A model generated the notes under the pieces. The model made no database searches, was not told where the DNA came from, and saw nothing but the letters and a program-made list of their open reading frames with translations. 12,024 nucleotides of DNA from Desulfobacteraceae bacterium (lineage in GTDB: Bacteria; Desulfobacterota; DSM-4660; Desulfatiglandales; Desulfatiglandaceae), in assembly GCA_030612945.1 (NCBI GenBank), contig JAUWMY010000037.1, forward strand, positions 1-12,024, in the 5' to 3' direction. This document shows, in pieces, positions 1-7,337 of the stretch (position 1 is the stretch's first letter; every line of letters begins with the position of its first letter). The position numbers were made by a program, and so were the translations under genes.

Positions 1-1096
1 AGTCAGTGATTGCAACGAGTTCTCCTTCTTGTCCCCAAGGCAATTCTCTGTCATTGTCATCAACAATCCGAATTTTTACACCCGGCAAGGCCATTCCAAT
101 GGACGCGGAATTCGGATTGCTCTTGGGGTGTAAACCAGTAAGGCCCTGTGTCTCCGTCATCCCATAAAAATTTAATAAATTGGTTTTAAACTTGTCTTCA
201 AACTCCTCTATATGCTCGATAGCCATAGCAGATCCTGCAGCCATGGCACGACGAAAATCCGGGAAGTTATCCTTATCGGGTTTGACCGCCTGACTCATAA
301 ATATATACATAGTAGCAGTACCCGCCATAAATGTTATTCTATATTTCTTCAGGTATTGCAAAGCGACCTCAGGGTCGAACCTCTCTAAAATTACAATGGT
401 TGCCCCGTGGTACAGGGTATTGAACAACATTACTGAAGCCCCGAAATTGTTAAAAAGGGGAACAACCCCCAGGAGTCGATCTTTTTGGGAGAGATCTGAC
501 ATTGCCTTGAAACCTTCTAAGAAAGAGAAAATATTCTTATGGCTCTGCATGGCCCCTTTTGGGACACCTGTTGTTCCTGAAGTATACATTATTACAGCAA
601 CATCTTCTGGATCAGATTCAGCATACGATTCGCCAGCCTGAAATCTGTCCGAAGAGCCATTCAAAAGATCTTCATAGGGTATAACCCCTGCCGACTTTTC
701 ACCGTTTTTAACAATAATTCTATTGAGGCTTGATATTTCCGTTGACATTTGATCAAGGTTCTCCTGCCCCAATTTGTCGGTTATTGCCGTTGTAATCAAG
801 GCATCATTGAAGATATATGAAAGTTCTGTTCCGATAGTCAGATAATTGATCATAACCGCGATTGCTCTGATCTTTTGAATAGCATAATAGGCAATTCCGA
901 CATCGGGATGATTTGGCAGATATATCCCTACTCTATCACCTCCCTTCACCCCTAAGGATAAAAGTCCATTCGCCAATCTGTTTGATAATCTATTAAACTC
1001 CTTATAGGTTATTTCTTGATCCTGGTAAATTATGAATGTCTTATCTCCATATTCCTCTGCTCTTATTTCAGGTAAGAGGCCAAGATTTTGATGCAT
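1..1096 (-). CDS. AMP-forming acyl-CoA synthetase (ANL family), 3' end cut by window edge
   Basis: The reading frame is open from an ATG at 1096 to the window edge, giving about 365 N-terminal residues. It should adenylate a carboxylic acid with ATP and transfer it to CoA in the cytoplasm. The ANL phosphate-binding motif YTSGTTGVPKG is at residues 171-181 and the YGMTET motif at 311-316; later, GVKIRIVDDNDRELPWGQEGEL is typical of the approach to the hinge. About 150 C-terminal residues, including the catalytic lysine, lie outside. The start is well supported: AAAGGAGGAG sits 5 nt upstream. It lies 78 bp after dctM on the same strand, so it may share the TRAP transcript and activate the imported acid or a product of it. 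The family call is secure; the acid is unknown and the overall look is FadD-like. Confidence 0.92.
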   Translation of the reverse strand, partial: MHQNLGLLPEIRAEEYGDKTFIIYQDQEITYKEFNRLSNRLANGLLSLGVKGGDRVGIYLPNHPDVGIAYYAIQKIRAIAVMINYLTIGTELSYIFNDALITTAITDKLGQENLDQMSTEISSLNRIIVKNGEKSAGVIPYEDLLNGSSDRFQAGESYAESDPEDVAVIMYTSGTTGVPKGAMQSHKNIFSFLEGFKAMSDLSQKDRLLGVVPLFNNFGASVMLFNTLYHGATIVILERFDPEVALQYLKKYRITFMAGTATMYIFMSQAVKPDKDNFPDFRRAMAAGSAMAIEHIEEFEDKFKTNLLNFYGMTETQGLTGLHPKSNPNSASIGMALPGVKIRIVDDNDRELPWGQEGELVAITD

Positions 1097-1135
1097 TTTT
1101 TCTCCTCCTTTCGTACATTCTCAATATTAAAAGCA

Positions 1136-1161
1136 AAAACAGTTGATCACCCAGTTATCAA
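1136..1161 (-). terminator. Weak hairpin plus T-run after dctM
   Basis: On the minus strand TTGAT and ATCAA (1161-1157 and 1147-1143) can pair across a 9 nt loop, followed by CTGTTTTTGC. The stem is short and AT-rich, so it would be at most a leaky terminator between dctM and the acyl-CoA synthetase gene. Confidence 0.22.
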
Positions 1162-1174
1162 TTCCTCCTAAATT

Positions 1175-2494
1175 TTATCCAACAAAACTTGGAAGTAGTG
1201 TTATAAGCCCTGGAAACAAAGACACGATTATAATGCTCAGCATGACCAATAAAACAAAGGGAACAATGCCGCGATAGATGTCACCCATTTTTAGAGCACC
1301 ATCAAGATAAGCATCGCTGATGGCTTTCAAGTAAAACAGAGCGTATCCAAAGGGAGGGCTGAGAAATGAAGCCTGTAAGTTAATAGCCATAACAACCACA
1401 AACCACATGGTATCAAAGCCAAGATCATTCGCAATAGGCAGGAAAATGGGAAAAACCATAAAAACAATACCGATCCAGTCGAAAAACATACCGAGAAAAA
1501 AGGTAATAACCATCATTAGGGAAAACGCAACCCACCTACTTTCTCCAAACATAAAGACTACGGATCTCACAAGTTCGCCGCCGCCGATAGAAAGGAAAAT
1601 AGACGTATAACAGCTTGCCATGGCCGCAATCAATAAAGCCATGGCCGTCGTCCTGCCGGATGCCGTCATAGCACCGATAAAACTCTCCATTTTAAACTGC
1701 TTCATAACGATCATAAGAATTAAAGCAAGGAAAGCACCCAATCCACTGGCCTCAGTGGGCGTGGCTACCCCTGAAATAATCGACCCCAAGACAACGACTA
1801 TCAGCAACATCGGCAGCCCTGCGGACTTTACGGTGATGATTAGCCTAGTCAGCACAGGCATTTCCGCCCTTTCCTCCGAGGACATCGAGGGGCCCGCATC
1901 CGGTCTAAAAAAACACAACAATAAGGTATAGGTGATATATAATACTGAAAGTAGTAATCCTGGGAAAATGGCCCCGGCAAAAAGTTTTCCCACAGATATC
2001 CCGGCCTGGGCTCCCATCATTACCAGCATGATGCTTGGGGGAATAAGGATACCCAAAGTCCCACCCGAGCCGACAATACCTGCTGAAAGGCTTTTTCTGT
2101 AATTCAAAGCCAGCAAGGAAGGCAGGGCGAGAACGCCGACACTCATAATGGCCGCGCCAGTTACACCAGTACACGCGGCAAACAGGGTCGACACAACAAT
2201 TGCGGCCACACCGGCACCACCACGTATAGGGCCGAAAAGATATTTAAGCCCAGAAAAAAATCCTTTTGCAATCCCGGATCGTTCCAAAAGGGCGGCCATA
2301 AAAATAAATAATGGAACAGCGGCAAGAATGTAGCTGGTCATCATCTTATACGTACCTACTGCCATGATATACAATACATCTGGGCCCGAACTTATAAAAC
2401 CAAAAATCACGGCAGAACCCCCCAGAACAAATGCCAGGGGTAGCCCCAGGAAAATTCCTGTTACTAAGGTAGCCAACATTAAAATTGGTATCAA
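1175..2494 (-). CDS. dctM: TRAP transporter large membrane subunit DctM
   Basis: About 440 residues, nearly all hydrophobic segments, the size and character of DctM, the ion-coupled permease subunit of tripartite ATP-independent periplasmic transporters. Family-like stretches include GTLGILIPPSIMLV in the first half, the loop GVATPTEASGLGA near the middle, and LQASFLSPPFGYALFYLK near the end. With DctQ and the binding protein DctP it drives uptake of an organic acid using a sodium or proton gradient. The start is uncertain: the only candidates in frame are TTG at 2494, ATG at 2479, and an ATA at 2506 that alone has correct spacing from a strong ribosome binding site (see that entry). The upstream dctQ stop at 2511-2509 means the genes abut or overlap by a few bases, so translational coupling is likely. 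Confidence 0.93.
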   Translation of the reverse strand: MIPILMLATLVTGIFLGLPLAFVLGGSAVIFGFISSGPDVLYIMAVGTYKMMTSYILAAVPLFIFMAALLERSGIAKGFFSGLKYLFGPIRGGAGVAAIVVSTLFAACTGVTGAAIMSVGVLALPSLLALNYRKSLSAGIVGSGGTLGILIPPSIMLVMMGAQAGISVGKLFAGAIFPGLLLSVLYITYTLLLCFFRPDAGPSMSSEERAEMPVLTRLIITVKSAGLPMLLIVVVLGSIISGVATPTEASGLGAFLALILMIVMKQFKMESFIGAMTASGRTTAMALLIAAMASCYTSIFLSIGGGELVRSVVFMFGESRWVAFSLMMVITFFLGMFFDWIGIVFMVFPIFLPIANDLGFDTMWFVVVMAINLQASFLSPPFGYALFYLKAISDAYLDGALKMGDIYRGIVPFVLLVMLSIIIVSLFPGLITLLPSFVG

Positions 2495-2508
2495 AGAAGC
2501 AGTTATGG

Positions 2509-3012
2509 CTAATCACCTCCCTTATCTTTTTGTGTCCGAAGTACATTTATCGTGGATAATAGTTTTGAAACACCTTGAAGGAAAAGCAGTACGCTGCCGA
2601 TCAGGAGGACCGTCTTAATAGGATACAATGGAACGGAAAAAAGTCCGTAGCCAGTTTCCATCCTTTCCCATGACGTGATTGAGAGCCTTGCTCCCTGCCA
2701 TGTCATAACGATGATCCAAGGGAAGAAAAAAGCCAGATACGTTATGATATCTACAACGGCCCTTTTTCGAGTCGACAACCTGGAGTAAAAGATATCAACG
2801 CCCACATGCCCATTATAAAGGAGTGTGTATCCGGCTAACAGAATAAATTGAGCTCCATACAATTGAGTGATGACGTCGAATGTCCATATGGTCGGACTTC
2901 CAAAGAACCTTCTAGTGATGATCTCAAAAACGACTAGCAGCATCAAGACCACTATAATCCAGCTGACGACTCGGCCACACCACTCATTCAATTTATCAAT
3001 TAAATTGGTCAC
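2509..3012 (-). CDS. dctQ: TRAP transporter small membrane subunit DctQ
   Basis: A 167-residue protein with four hydrophobic segments (about residues 17-36, 48-66, 85-105 and 130-150), the length and topology of DctQ. It carries the family-like EIITRRFFGSPTIW after the first helix and HVGVDIFYSRLSTRKRAVVD in the loop between helices 2 and 3. It forms the membrane complex with DctM and helps dock the loaded DctP protein. The start is GTG at 3012-3010, chosen because GGGAGG lies 6 nt upstream and no better in-frame ATG exists. Its last codons run into the ribosome binding site of dctM. A 259 bp gap separates it from dctP, unusually long inside a TRAP operon. Confidence 0.92.
   Translation of the reverse strand: MTNLIDKLNEWCGRVVSWIIVVLMLLVVFEIITRRFFGSPTIWTFDVITQLYGAQFILLAGYTLLYNGHVGVDIFYSRLSTRKRAVVDIITYLAFFFPWIIVMTWQGARLSITSWERMETGYGLFSVPLYPIKTVLLIGSVLLFLQGVSKLLSTINVLRTQKDKGGD
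2513..2521 (-). promoter_or_regulatory. Ribosome binding site of dctM, pointing to an ATA start
   Basis: The minus strand reads GGGAGGTGA, then TTAGCC, then ATA ACT GCT TCT TTG. The spacing fits the ATA at 2506-2504 (protein ITASLIPIL after the initiator), while the TTG at 2494 is about 18 nt away and the ATG at 2479 further still. A stop codon in frame at 2515-2513 excludes starts further upstream. Confidence 0.6.
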
Positions 3013-3022
3013 TTCAGACCTC

Positions 3023-3035
3023 CCAAACTGTTTGG
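3023..3035. repeat. 13 bp inverted repeat touching the dctQ ribosome binding site
   Basis: CCAAACTGTTTGG is a perfect 6+1+6 inverted repeat whose edge overlaps the GGGAGG of dctQ. As RNA it can form only a short stem with a 3 nt loop. It could tune dctQ translation or be a small operator, or be chance. Confidence 0.3.
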
Positions 3036-3236
3036 CAAGAAGACTTTAAAGCGATACTTAGTTCTTCCCCGAACCGGAAATTATAAGTCCGGGTAGGACA
3101 TGTAACCGTCTTAATTCCTAAAGGTATATTCCGAATCTCTCGGTTTTCCCACCAGCATCGATCCCATCTGGTGTGTTTTCCTCAGCAACGCCAAGAATGG
3201 TAGAATAGTGAAACCGACTGTGTATCCGTACCAAAT

Positions 3237-3251
3237 TCCAGCATTGCTGGA
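3237..3251. repeat. 15 bp perfect inverted repeat between dctP and dctQ
   Basis: TCCAGCATTGCTGGA is a perfect 7+1+7 inverted repeat starting about 20 nt after the dctP stop. On the minus strand no T-run follows, so it is not a standard intrinsic terminator. A stem-loop here could protect the 3' end of dctP mRNA and let binding protein be made in excess over the membrane subunits. The rest of the 3013-3271 gap shows no convincing gene. Confidence 0.45.
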
Positions 3252-3271
3252 GGAGGGAAACCCGGAGACAA

Positions 3272-4375
3272 CTATGGAATATTGGGATAAATACTGGAAA
3301 TTCCTGTTCCCCACGAAAACGGTTTTTGCATGGAGCGCCATGTTTTCACACGTTCAAGGTATGAAATCATCGATTTTGCCACCTTTGCATAATTCTCATG
3401 CGAAGCCGCTCGTTTTATCATTGATTGATTAACCAGTTTCTGTATCTCCTCCAAATCCTCACTGCTCAAATATGTAATCTTCACGCCAGCCTTTTCCATT
3501 TTATCAACAGCTTCCATGCCAAAGTAGTGGCCACATGAATTCGTCCAAATATATGTTTGGCTGAGAGCACCTTTAACAATGGCTTTCAAATCAGACGGCA
3601 GTTTGTTCCACTTATCCATGTTTATGATGAATCCTATAATGGAAGATGTCTGATACCATCCAGGAACGACCATCCATTTGGCAACTTCATGAAGCCCCAT
3701 GGAATAATCATTAGCGGGTGTTGAATACTCGCATGCATCGATAACGCCCCTTTCCATGGCCGTATAAACCTCCCCGCCCGCTATGCTGACGGGAGAGGCG
3801 CCCAGCGCATGTAAAACCTCTCCCTGAACCTTGCCGCTCTGTCTAATTTTCAATCCTTTGAAATCGGCTAAGGATTTGATGGGTTTTTTCGAGTGATAGC
3901 CCGATTCCGTGCCACCAAGAGTATACTCGGGGAACCACTTCAAATTATACTTCGCATATAAGTCCTGGGCTATTTGCAGGCCGCCGAAATTCCAGAGCCA
4001 TAATTGGTAGTCAAGGTCAGTAAACAGCATAGGGGTAGTTCCCAGCAGATCAAAGCCTGCGTCAATTCCGCTCCAGGTTGTTGGCCACTCGCTCGCACAG
4101 TCAACCGCTCCCTTGCCCACTGCATCAAATAAATCATAAGTGCCCACCAGCGCGCCAATGGGAAACAGTTGAATTTTCAATCTTCCACCGCTCATCTGGT
4201 CTACTAGCTTGACAAAATACTCATCGGATTTGTAAAAATAGAACGACTTTGGGAAGTAACAGCTCATCTTCCATCTGATTACTTTTTCAGCGGATTCCGC
4301 TCTGTGTATACCGATAAATCCTAATAACAAAATCCCCGAGATTAATACTATGCTTATTTTCCTAACGTTTTTCAT
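3272..4375 (-). CDS. dctP: TRAP transporter periplasmic solute-binding protein DctP
   Basis: A 367-residue exported binding protein. Residues 1-29 form a signal peptide: basic start MKNVRK, a hydrophobic core, and a likely cut after AESA. The mature part has DctP landmarks: FKGLKIRQSG, with Arg178 in the place of the conserved arginine that binds the substrate carboxylate, then SIAGGEVYTAMERGVIDACEY, and WMVVPGWYQT followed by a FIINMDKWNKLP stretch. The GGEVY...ERGVIDA...PGW pattern and the length recall the TakP-like branch (2-oxo acids, also annotated mannitol/chloroaromatic), but the ligand is not predictable. The start is ATG with AAAGGAG 6 nt upstream. The last 18 or so residues (from about QKPFSWGTG) look unlike the family and may be a local extension. 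It heads the TRAP genes after a 530 bp gap. Confidence 0.93.
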   Translation of the reverse strand: MKNVRKISIVLISGILLLGFIGIHRAESAEKVIRWKMSCYFPKSFYFYKSDEYFVKLVDQMSGGRLKIQLFPIGALVGTYDLFDAVGKGAVDCASEWPTTWSGIDAGFDLLGTTPMLFTDLDYQLWLWNFGGLQIAQDLYAKYNLKWFPEYTLGGTESGYHSKKPIKSLADFKGLKIRQSGKVQGEVLHALGASPVSIAGGEVYTAMERGVIDACEYSTPANDYSMGLHEVAKWMVVPGWYQTSSIIGFIINMDKWNKLPSDLKAIVKGALSQTYIWTNSCGHYFGMEAVDKMEKAGVKITYLSSEDLEEIQKLVNQSMIKRAASHENYAKVAKSMISYLERVKTWRSMQKPFSWGTGISSIYPNIP

Positions 4376-4480
4376 CCTTTACTCCTTTCCTTTTTCAGTT
4401 TAGGGTTGTTGTGTTTTAGTTGCGTCCCTTCCATCAAACCCATCACTTCTCTGTCGATATGCTCATAATGCACCTCCCTT
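4372..4480 (-). promoter_or_regulatory. dctP leader with tiny ORFs behind a strong ribosome binding site
   Basis: On the minus strand AAGGGAGGTG (4480-4471) is followed at good spacing by ATG at 4466 and an 8-codon frame, MSISTEK and stop (4466-4443). That stop overlaps a second ATG at 4443, opening 23 codons that end in a 4 bp ATGA overlap with the dctP start. The first has a very good ribosome binding site; the second has none and would depend on re-initiation. GCATTATGAG at 4471-4462 occurs again at 4530-4521. This could be a coupled leader controlling dctP or a chance arrangement. Confidence 0.35.
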
Positions 4481-4905
4481 AGTGTTGTTTGTTCATTTAA
4501 TCCACCTGTCCCTAAGATACCTCATAATGCCAAATTCAGTTTGTCAGGGCATCACCTCCTCAAAAACATTCTACTTCTGTCCAATATTAACTATAATGTT
4601 AGGGTGAATTCGAATCATTTCTCCTGAAAAGATAACCCCTTGATTTTTTACAACGGGATTTCGCATTGCTACCCAGAAGAAAGAGATATATACACGGTAC
4701 CAAATACATGGGCAGACGCTGAATCGTTAATAAAAGGTATTAAACCCCAAGCCAAACTCTGGACCCAGCTTTAATCGGCAACCCCGCCCCAAGCGGCCGG
4801 GGTTTTAAAACCCTAATAAACGATTCCGGCAGTGCATTTCATAATTATCATTACAATCGGAACCAGGCTCTCACCATATTGTTATGTTGTTTGACGAACG
4901 ACCTG
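4376..4905. other. 530 bp gap between the GRE gene and dctP
   Basis: No ORF of convincing length or composition on either strand. It should hold the 3' end of the GRE transcript and the promoter of the TRAP genes. Visible elements are the GC-rich hairpin and palindrome at 4780-4813, an AT-rich inverted repeat TTAATA-AAAGG-TATTAA at 4727-4743, the dctP leader at 4372-4480, and another AGGAGGTG on the minus strand at 4560-4553 that is followed at once by ATG CCC TGA and so leads nowhere. I see no promoter good enough to call. Confidence 0.6.
4780..4813. repeat. GC-rich hairpin overlapping a 14 bp palindrome
   Basis: AACCCCG (4780-4786) pairs with CGGGGTT (4798-4804) across an 11 nt loop. GGGTTTTAAAACCC at 4800-4813 is a perfect palindrome sharing bases with the right arm, so the two structures exclude each other. 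It lies about 95-125 nt after the GRE stop. On the minus strand no T-run follows the strong stem, so it is not a textbook terminator, but it may end or protect the GRE transcript. CCCCAAGC occurs at 4745-4752 and again in the loop at 4787-4794. Confidence 0.45.
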
Positions 4906-7311
4906 TTAGGCGTTAAGGGGCTGGGACATTCGTTCAATGATCGAATCCTGCAGGCCTGTGGGCAGATCAACAAAATAGGCGCTGTACCCTGCCACACGCA
5001 CCACAAGGTCGCCATGCTCTTCAGGTCTCTTCTGCGCATTTCTCAGCGTCTCACTGTCAGTTATGTTAAACTGTACATGATGCACCCCCAAATCATACCA
5101 AGTTTTGAGATATGCTGCAAATATTTCCTTATTGGTCCCCTCCAGGAACTGTGGCAAAAATTTCTGGTTCAGCAGTTGGTTGAACGTCGTCAATGGGTCT
5201 ACCTTACTCACAGATCTCAATACCGCAGTTGGTCCCTCTTTATCCCTAGAATTTACAGGGGAAATGGTACCGTCGTTTATAGGATCTTTGTCCAACCTCC
5301 CGTCAGGTGTGGCTCCTAATAGCCCGCTGTACCCGTAAAAAGCAGATCCTGAACTCCCGTCCAGAAGATACTTGAAACCATGGTAGTTTTTAAACGATTC
5401 AACTATTTTTGTGATCTTTATCAAAAAATCGCGGCAGATAAGATCAACGTAATCATCGTCGTTTCCAAAATGCGGCGTCTCACGAAACATGCGATGCAGT
5501 TCCTCTTTACCCTCCCAGTTCCTGTTTAAGGCTTCTATTAGTTCCCCCATCTCAACCTTCTTCTCTTCAAATACCAGCTTCTTCATCGCGGCCAGACTGT
5601 CCGCCATAGTAGAAGCCCCCATAGGTCCGATGATGGTCTTATAGTAATAGCTCCATTGACGGCAGTCTTGCGCCTTTTCTATACATCCATCCATTAAGGG
5701 CGAAAGGAAAGGACGCGGCATTTCCTCCTTGTAAAAGACATCAATTATATTGTTTAGTCTCGCCACTTTATCCATAAAAAACTTCAACTGCTCCAGACAT
5801 GCAGCAATAACATCATCAATGGAGGCAAAGGTCAGGGGATCAGGGGTGGCCACACCCAACTGCTTGCCGCTGAACTTGTCCATACCCTTGTTGAGAGCCA
5901 GCTCAAGGAACTTGGGAAGAATCAAGAACGCAGAGACCGCCCGATAGGCAATGTTTTTGCCCGGGATGGTCCACCTCATACATGCCTCTATACCGTAATT
6001 TCGGGCATCTTTTACCGGGATGCCCTTCTCCACCAACATCGGGACCTCATACTGATCATTGAAAAAAGCAGGATACCCCATACCCGTATGCGCTAAATCT
6101 ATAGCCTTCAAAACCAGCTTATGCGGCATTCTGTTATGATACCGCAAAGCAATCGAAGGCTGAGGAAAACGGGTAGCCATGGATGCGTCCAAGATCAAAT
6201 AGGACATGTCATTGGTCGCGTCTTCTCCAAATTCGTCGGTTCCTCCTATGGTAATGGTGCTCCATCCATGCGCCGCTCCAACTCCGGAAACCGTGATGGC
6301 AGGCATGAGCTGGGTGTGTTCCTCCATCTTTACAAATAGACATTCAAGTAATTCCAGCGCATAATCTTGAGTAAGACTGCCGTCCTCTATGCCTTTCTTG
6401 TAAAGGGGGTACATCAACTGATCGAACCTGACTCCACAACCGTTTGTGTAAAGCTCTATCAAGTGAGTAATCATATGGACAAACCAGAAACACTGGAGCC
6501 CTTCATGGAAATCCCTCGCAGGGTCGCCAGGAACACGATCACAGTTACTCGCGATCTTTTCAAGCTCTTTCTTCCGTTGTCCATCGCTCTCGCTTAATGC
6601 CAACTCTCTGACCCTCTCCGCAAACCTCTTGCCAAAATTGACTCCCGCCTTCAGAGATATAATGGCCGATTCAAGAAATATCTTGCCGTGAAGATAATCG
6701 GCAGTTGGCATCGTAACATCTGAAATCGATCCAAGTTTCTCCTCCAGATCGGCGATTATCCCATTCAGACCCTTACGGAATATCTTCTCATAGTTGGGCA
6801 CACCGGACTCGGCACCAAACCAAAGCATGGTGGCACCATTGTACGCCCAGTAAGGCCTCAGATCATCCGGGAGAAAATCCCTCTCCTTGCCCTGAACTGA
6901 TTTGCCGCGCCAATATGCAGCAATCTCTGCCAATTCCTTCCTGCCTTCATCGTCAAGAAGGCTCCTGTAGTCGTTGTTAACCGCCTTGTTTATCCATCCC
7001 AAGGCCATCTCAGGATAACACGTCAAGGACCAGGGGGTGCTCGCATAATTGCCCACAATAAGCTGGTCTTCCTCTATATAAATCGTCATATCACTTAACG
7101 TTCTTTCCAATGCCTTCGCCTTCCTCATAATAAGAGGCTGGCCATCTGTCTCTCTAAAGACATCTGTAAAAAACCTCGCGCGCTCCAGATCAAGACGAAC
7201 ACCGGCACGATAAGGGGCAATATCTGTCGCGATTTTTTCATACCCTCTATGTGTGCTTCTCAACGTCTTACGCGGTCGTGTCGCCTTTAGTTTTTCTATT
7301 CTCTCTGTCAT
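4906..7311 (-). CDS. Glycyl radical enzyme (PFL-like) with atypical active-site loop
   Basis: An 801-residue PFL-fold glycyl radical enzyme, the usual length for the family. The C-terminal radical motif is RVAGYSAYF, with the radical on Gly775, preceded by VQFNITDSETLRNAQ. The catalytic cysteine is Cys444 in NYGIEACMRWTIPGKN; the Cys-to-Gly distance of 331 matches the glycerol dehydratase type. That loop normally reads GCVEPxxxGK; here Glu is Arg446 and Pro is Trp447. The ESGVPNY stretch (near residue 169) aligns with the dehydratase GHTVPNY, with Ser in place of His. So diol dehydratase, choline lyase and isethionate lyase chemistry are unlikely; a decarboxylase, an X-succinate-synthase-like addition or a new reaction stay open. 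The start is ATG 7311, since GGAAAGGAG lies 9 nt upstream; the TTG at 7332 is upstream of that site. Its activase ends 26 nt before. Confidence 0.93.
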   Translation of the reverse strand: MTERIEKLKATRPRKTLRSTHRGYEKIATDIAPYRAGVRLDLERARFFTDVFRETDGQPLIMRKAKALERTLSDMTIYIEEDQLIVGNYASTPWSLTCYPEMALGWINKAVNNDYRSLLDDEGRKELAEIAAYWRGKSVQGKERDFLPDDLRPYWAYNGATMLWFGAESGVPNYEKIFRKGLNGIIADLEEKLGSISDVTMPTADYLHGKIFLESAIISLKAGVNFGKRFAERVRELALSESDGQRKKELEKIASNCDRVPGDPARDFHEGLQCFWFVHMITHLIELYTNGCGVRFDQLMYPLYKKGIEDGSLTQDYALELLECLFVKMEEHTQLMPAITVSGVGAAHGWSTITIGGTDEFGEDATNDMSYLILDASMATRFPQPSIALRYHNRMPHKLVLKAIDLAHTGMGYPAFFNDQYEVPMLVEKGIPVKDARNYGIEACMRWTIPGKNIAYRAVSAFLILPKFLELALNKGMDKFSGKQLGVATPDPLTFASIDDVIAACLEQLKFFMDKVARLNNIIDVFYKEEMPRPFLSPLMDGCIEKAQDCRQWSYYYKTIIGPMGASTMADSLAAMKKLVFEEKKVEMGELIEALNRNWEGKEELHRMFRETPHFGNDDDYVDLICRDFLIKITKIVESFKNYHGFKYLLDGSSGSAFYGYSGLLGATPDGRLDKDPINDGTISPVNSRDKEGPTAVLRSVSKVDPLTTFNQLLNQKFLPQFLEGTNKEIFAAYLKTWYDLGVHHVQFNITDSETLRNAQKRPEEHGDLVVRVAGYSAYFVDLPTGLQDSIIERMSQPLNA

Positions 7312-7320
7312 TTGATTAAG

Positions 7321-7329
7321 CTCCTTTCC
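7321..7329 (-). promoter_or_regulatory. Ribosome binding site that fixes the GRE start
   Basis: GGAAAGGAG on the minus strand lies 9 nt before ATG 7311 and immediately inside the longer frame that begins with TTG at 7332. This supports the shorter 801-residue protein. Confidence 0.7.
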
Positions 7330-7337
7330 CAAAAATT

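Noticed and set aside
1905..2174. 89-codon minus-strand frame inside dctM
   Set aside because: A shifted frame of dctM; the sequence is Arg-rich and lacks a start signal.
3272..3330. Possible frameshift at the dctP C-terminus, as the last 18 or so residues look unlike the family
   Set aside because: The total length is already normal for the family and the alternative frame gives no family-like tail.
3111..3341. 76-codon minus-strand frame overlapping the end of dctP, with a hydrophobic stretch
   Set aside because: Its start is inside dctP without a ribosome binding site, it matches nothing I recognise, and it does not continue the DctP family sequence as a frameshift would.
4879..5319. 146-codon plus-strand frame opposite the end of the GRE gene
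   Set aside because: It is the antisense shadow of a strongly supported GRE C-terminus and has no family features.
4906..7311. Isethionate sulfite-lyase, suggested by the nearby TRAP genes
   Set aside because: That enzyme has the GCVE active-site loop; this one has ACMR.
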